The notes beneath the pieces are model-generated. The model searched no databases and was not told the DNA's origin. It saw only the letters and a list, made by a program, of their open reading frames with translations. Shown here one piece after another: positions 61,375 through 64,000 of a DNA stretch of 64,000 bases. Within the stretch, counting starts at the first letter, position 1. Each line of letters opens with the position of its first letter. The position numbers and the translations under genes were made by a program. The DNA comes from Flavihumibacter sp. UBA7668 (GTDB lineage Bacteria; Bacteroidota; Bacteroidia; Chitinophagales; Chitinophagaceae), in the NCBI RefSeq assembly GCF_002483205.1, contig NZ_DLHM01000003.1, positions 1-64,000 of the forward strand, given 5' to 3'.

Positions 61375-61986
61375 TTATTTTCGTTGCCGGATCAGATGTT
61401 TTAACCGGCTGAAAGTTTCAGGTTTGATATTCAGGTAAGAGGCAATATATTTCTGTGACACCCGCTGCATCATATCAGGGTGTTTGTGCATATAATTAAA
61501 AAATCTGTCACGGGCGGTCAATCGCAAATGGGAAAGATCCCGCAATTCTTTTCGTATATACATCTCCGATACCATCAACCGCGCCAGTTTATTCAGAATT
61601 GGAATCTCAATAAATAATTTTTCAAGATCCTCTTTATGTATGGCTAAAAAAGTAGTGGCTTCAATAGCTTCAACAAAACAATCCGCAGGTTTACCAGTAT
61701 GAAAGGATAGTTCTGCATGAATAAAATGGCCTTCTGTTGATAATTGCAGGGTTATTTCCTTTTTTCCCGCGAGAACATATTTACGAGCAATACCCGTAAG
61801 GATATAATTAAAATAGTGATCAACTTCACCAGGCTGGATCAACAGACTTTTTTTATCCAGTTTTCTGACAATAAAATAACCCGACAATTGTTTGAATTGC
61901 TCTTTGGTAATGCCACAATAGGCATTCATATAACCAAAAAGTTGCTGCATGGCAGACTGGTATGGTTGGAGGGATGTTGTTTTCAT
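61375..61986 (-). CDS. Crp/Fnr-family regulator (downstream copy)
   Basis: A 203-residue protein with an N-terminal cyclic-nucleotide-binding-type beta-roll and a C-terminal helix-turn-helix (SQKYIASYLNIKPETFSRLKHLI). The canonical cAMP-contact residues are not evident, so the ligand is unknown. The gene start overlaps the stop of its paralog by 4 bases, and the two form an operon divergent from icd. Confidence 0.87.
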   Translation of the reverse strand: MKTTSLQPYQSAMQQLFGYMNAYCGITKEQFKQLSGYFIVRKLDKKSLLIQPGEVDHYFNYILTGIARKYVLAGKKEITLQLSTEGHFIHAELSFHTGKPADCFVEAIEATTFLAIHKEDLEKLFIEIPILNKLARLMVSEMYIRKELRDLSHLRLTARDRFFNYMHKHPDMMQRVSQKYIASYLNIKPETFSRLKHLIRQRK

Positions 61987-62582
61987 TGCTTTTCCTGTCC
62001 TCCTGCTGCCAGTTGTTTTTTGAACCGGCTAAAGGTTTCCGGTTTAATGTCCAATAAGGAAGCGAGGTACTTTTGTGGAACCCTCAATAATAAACCAGGG
62101 TTTTCCTGAACAAACCGGATAAATCGTTCACGTGGACTACTGATCATCCGAAAGGTATCGTTTCTTTCTTTCACCAGCATCCATTCCAGAATGATGAGTC
62201 GCCCCATTTTTTCAAAATTGATGCTCGACTCATATAATGTATCCATTCCCGATTTGGTGATAAAAGCGAGCGTAGATTCCTCCATTGTCTCAATTACATA
62301 TTCGGAAGGAACTCCGGATAAAAAGGACACTGCCGAACTGATGATATCACCTTCTTTTGATAACTGCACGGTTATTTCATCCTGTCCCTGGTAAAAATAT
62401 TTTCTTACCAATCCTTTTTCAATGAAATAGGTATGTTGTTCCAATTCGCCAATTCCGGTCAGCACCTGCTTTGGGGCACAGGTCATAATCTGAATTTGCT
62501 GCCCAAGCAGTTTTCGTTCTGTTTCTGTTAGAACCACAAAACGGCTGATATAATTGAAAACATTCGCACCCGTCATCATCAT
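61983..62582 (-). CDS. Crp/Fnr-family regulator (upstream copy)
   Basis: A 199-residue protein with the same plan as the next gene: beta-roll (VQLSKEGDIISSAVSFLSGVPSEYVIET) and helix-turn-helix (PQKYLASLLDIKPETFSRFKKQL). The two proteins share clear similarity, especially in the DNA-recognition segment PETFSR, so they arose by tandem duplication and may bind similar sites. Confidence 0.87.
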   Translation of the reverse strand: MMMTGANVFNYISRFVVLTETERKLLGQQIQIMTCAPKQVLTGIGELEQHTYFIEKGLVRKYFYQGQDEITVQLSKEGDIISSAVSFLSGVPSEYVIETMEESTLAFITKSGMDTLYESSINFEKMGRLIILEWMLVKERNDTFRMISSPRERFIRFVQENPGLLLRVPQKYLASLLDIKPETFSRFKKQLAAGGQEKQ

Positions 62583-62626
62583 AATAATGTAAAATTACTG
62601 TAATCCGGCATTTGATATTTTTATCA

Positions 62627-62657
62627 TTTGTATTTTTAGCCAATTGCATTAGGTTTG
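62627..62657 (+). promoter_or_regulatory. icd promoter, full Bacteroidota consensus
   Basis: TTTG at 62627-62630 and TAGGTTTG at 62650-62657, exactly 19 bases apart, match both elements of the Bacteroidota -33/-7 consensus. The ATG is 28 bases downstream. Confidence 0.78.
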
Positions 62658-62685
62658 CAAACTTGCAATACAAAATCAGGCAACT

Positions 62686-63921
62686 ATGAGTAAAAAGATT
62701 AAAGTAGCCAATCCGGTGGTAGAACTGGACGGCGACGAAATGACCAGGATTATCTGGCAGTTCATTAAAGACAAGCTAATCCTACCCTACCTGGAGCTGG
62801 ATATTAAATATTATGATCTTGGTGTGGAACACCGGGATGCCACCAACGATCAGGTAACCGTGGATGCTGCAAATGCCATCAGAGAATACGGTGTTGGTAT
62901 CAAATGTGCCACCATTACTCCGGATGAAGCGCGGGTTACAGAGTTTAACCTGAAACAAATGTGGAAAAGTCCAAATGGCACCATCCGGAATATTTTGGAC
63001 GGAACAGTGTTTCGGGAGCCAATTGTGATTAATAATATTCCCCGACTGGTAACCAACTGGACAGCTCCGATTATTGTTGGACGTCATGCCTTCGGAGACC
63101 AGTATCGCGCAACAGATACCGTTATTAAAGGCAAAGGTAAACTTACAATGACCTTTACTCCCGAAGACGGTGGTGAACCACAGGTTTTTGAAGTGTACAA
63201 CTTCAAAGGAGACGGTGTTGCCATGTCGATGTACAATACGGATGAAAGTATCAAAGGTTTTGCCCGCAGTTGCTTTAATATGGCACTGAGTAAAAAATGG
63301 CCCTTATACCTTTCCACCAAGAACACCATTCTTAAAAAATACGATGGCCGTTTCAAGGATATTTTTGAAGAAATTTACCAGAATGAATTCAAAACAGCCT
63401 TTGATTCAGCAGGAATTGTGTATGAACATCGATTGATTGATGACATGGTTGCCAGCGCATTAAAATGGAACGGCAATTTTGTTTGGGCTTGTAAGAACTA
63501 TGATGGGGATGTTCAAAGTGATACAGTGGCTCAGGGCTTCGGTTCACTTGGATTAATGACTTCTGTATTGGTTACTCCTGATGGGAAAACCCTGGAATCA
63601 GAAGCAGCCCATGGTACCGTAACCCGTCATTATCGCGATCATCAGGCAGGCAAACCAACTTCCACCAATCCCATTGCATCTATCTTTGCCTGGACAAGAG
63701 GGCTGGCATTCAGAGGAAAGCTGGATAATAACCAGGAACTGATTGATTTCGCCAATGCACTGGAAGCTGTTTGTATAGAAACTGTGCAAAGCGGCAAAAT
63801 GACCAAAGACCTGGCCGTTTGTGTTCATGGAAACAAAGTGAAACATGGAGAACATTTCCTGTATACACAAGAATTCCTGGATGCAATTGATGAAAATTTG
63901 AAAAAGAAACTGGGCGTTTAA
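62686..63921 (+). CDS. icd: NADP-dependent isocitrate dehydrogenase
   Basis: Icd converts isocitrate to 2-oxoglutarate and CO2 in the citric acid cycle, producing NADPH. The 411-residue protein is of the eukaryote-like dimeric type II form: VELDGDEMTRIIW at the start, KCATITPDEARV, WKSPNGTIRNILDGTVFREPI (substrate site), and later LIDDMVASALKW with the metal aspartates and AAHGTVTRHYR near the NADP site. A full consensus promoter precedes and a strong terminator follows it. Confidence 0.97.
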   Translation: MSKKIKVANPVVELDGDEMTRIIWQFIKDKLILPYLELDIKYYDLGVEHRDATNDQVTVDAANAIREYGVGIKCATITPDEARVTEFNLKQMWKSPNGTIRNILDGTVFREPIVINNIPRLVTNWTAPIIVGRHAFGDQYRATDTVIKGKGKLTMTFTPEDGGEPQVFEVYNFKGDGVAMSMYNTDESIKGFARSCFNMALSKKWPLYLSTKNTILKKYDGRFKDIFEEIYQNEFKTAFDSAGIVYEHRLIDDMVASALKWNGNFVWACKNYDGDVQSDTVAQGFGSLGLMTSVLVTPDGKTLESEAAHGTVTRHYRDHQAGKPTSTNPIASIFAWTRGLAFRGKLDNNQELIDFANALEAVCIETVQSGKMTKDLAVCVHGNKVKHGEHFLYTQEFLDAIDENLKKKLGV

Positions 63922-63938
63922 AAAATCCCGGTTAGCCT

Positions 63939-63984
63939 ATAAATAGAAAAAGCGCCTGATTGTTCAGACGCTTTTTCTATTTAT
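63939..63984. terminator. icd terminator
   Basis: A 16-bp perfect outer stem (63939-63954 with 63969-63984), with further pairing of CTGA/TCAG inside, forms a strong hairpin ending in a T-rich stretch. Confidence 0.92.
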
Positions 63985-64000
63985 ATACCGGAGGTTTTAT

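Overview
The window is a chromosomal segment of a Bacteroidota bacterium, most like the Chitinophagaceae. The evidence is the gene content (DUF3857/transglutaminase proteins, DUF4197, DUF4421, DUF2911, DUF4268, a sigma factor paired with a membrane-anchored beta-barrel protein, a short GT35-type phosphorylase) and promoters of the Bacteroidota type (TAnnTTTG at -7, with TTTG about 19 bp upstream of it before icd). Family assignments come from reading motifs by eye; no search was run.

Region 1-5.2 kb is an AT-rich accessory island, all on the minus strand, that ends at a tRNA-Cys gene (5212-5282). It holds a type I Thoeris anti-phage locus: a TIR_2-type TIR protein, then ThsA (SIR2 + SLOG), then a DUF1863-type ThsB. 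An 18-bp inverted repeat resembling an attC recombination site separates this from a translationally coupled pair, a nucleotidyltransferase-fold protein and a DUF262 protein without the usual HNH domain. An IS21-like terminal repeat lies at the left edge. This island is the most interesting part of the window.

Region 5.3-26.6 kb is core metabolism and housekeeping: nucleoside phosphorylase, dapF, a CorA transporter, NUDIX, ahcY, a GH20 hexosaminidase, cysM, a SET-domain protein, phoH, ppa, an ECF sigma factor with its partner, guaD, queD, an SRAP protein and clpB. Several small secreted proteins and lipoproteins lie between them.

Region 26.7-44.1 kb is mainly envelope functions: a serine-hydrolase-fold protein that lacks its catalytic residues, two overlapping DUF3857/transglutaminase proteins, queG, an LVIVD lipoprotein, an ECF sigma factor with a transmembrane/beta-barrel partner, SppA, folK with a deoxynucleoside kinase, an MFS exporter, a KefB-type antiporter and a YkgJ-type cysteine cluster protein.

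Region 44.1-64 kb contains gcvP (behind a striking 25-bp hairpin), a polysaccharide deacetylase, a J-domain protein, a lactonase-fold protein, an active-looking serine hydrolase, an Uup-like ABC-F protein, another MFS protein, FKBP-type PPIase, a glucan phosphorylase whose PLP lysine is replaced by Thr, a DtxR-type regulator, tandem Crp-like regulators and icd. Purine-rich repeat tracts begin exactly at the stop codons of three genes here. No CRISPR array, rRNA, prophage or complete transposase is visible.
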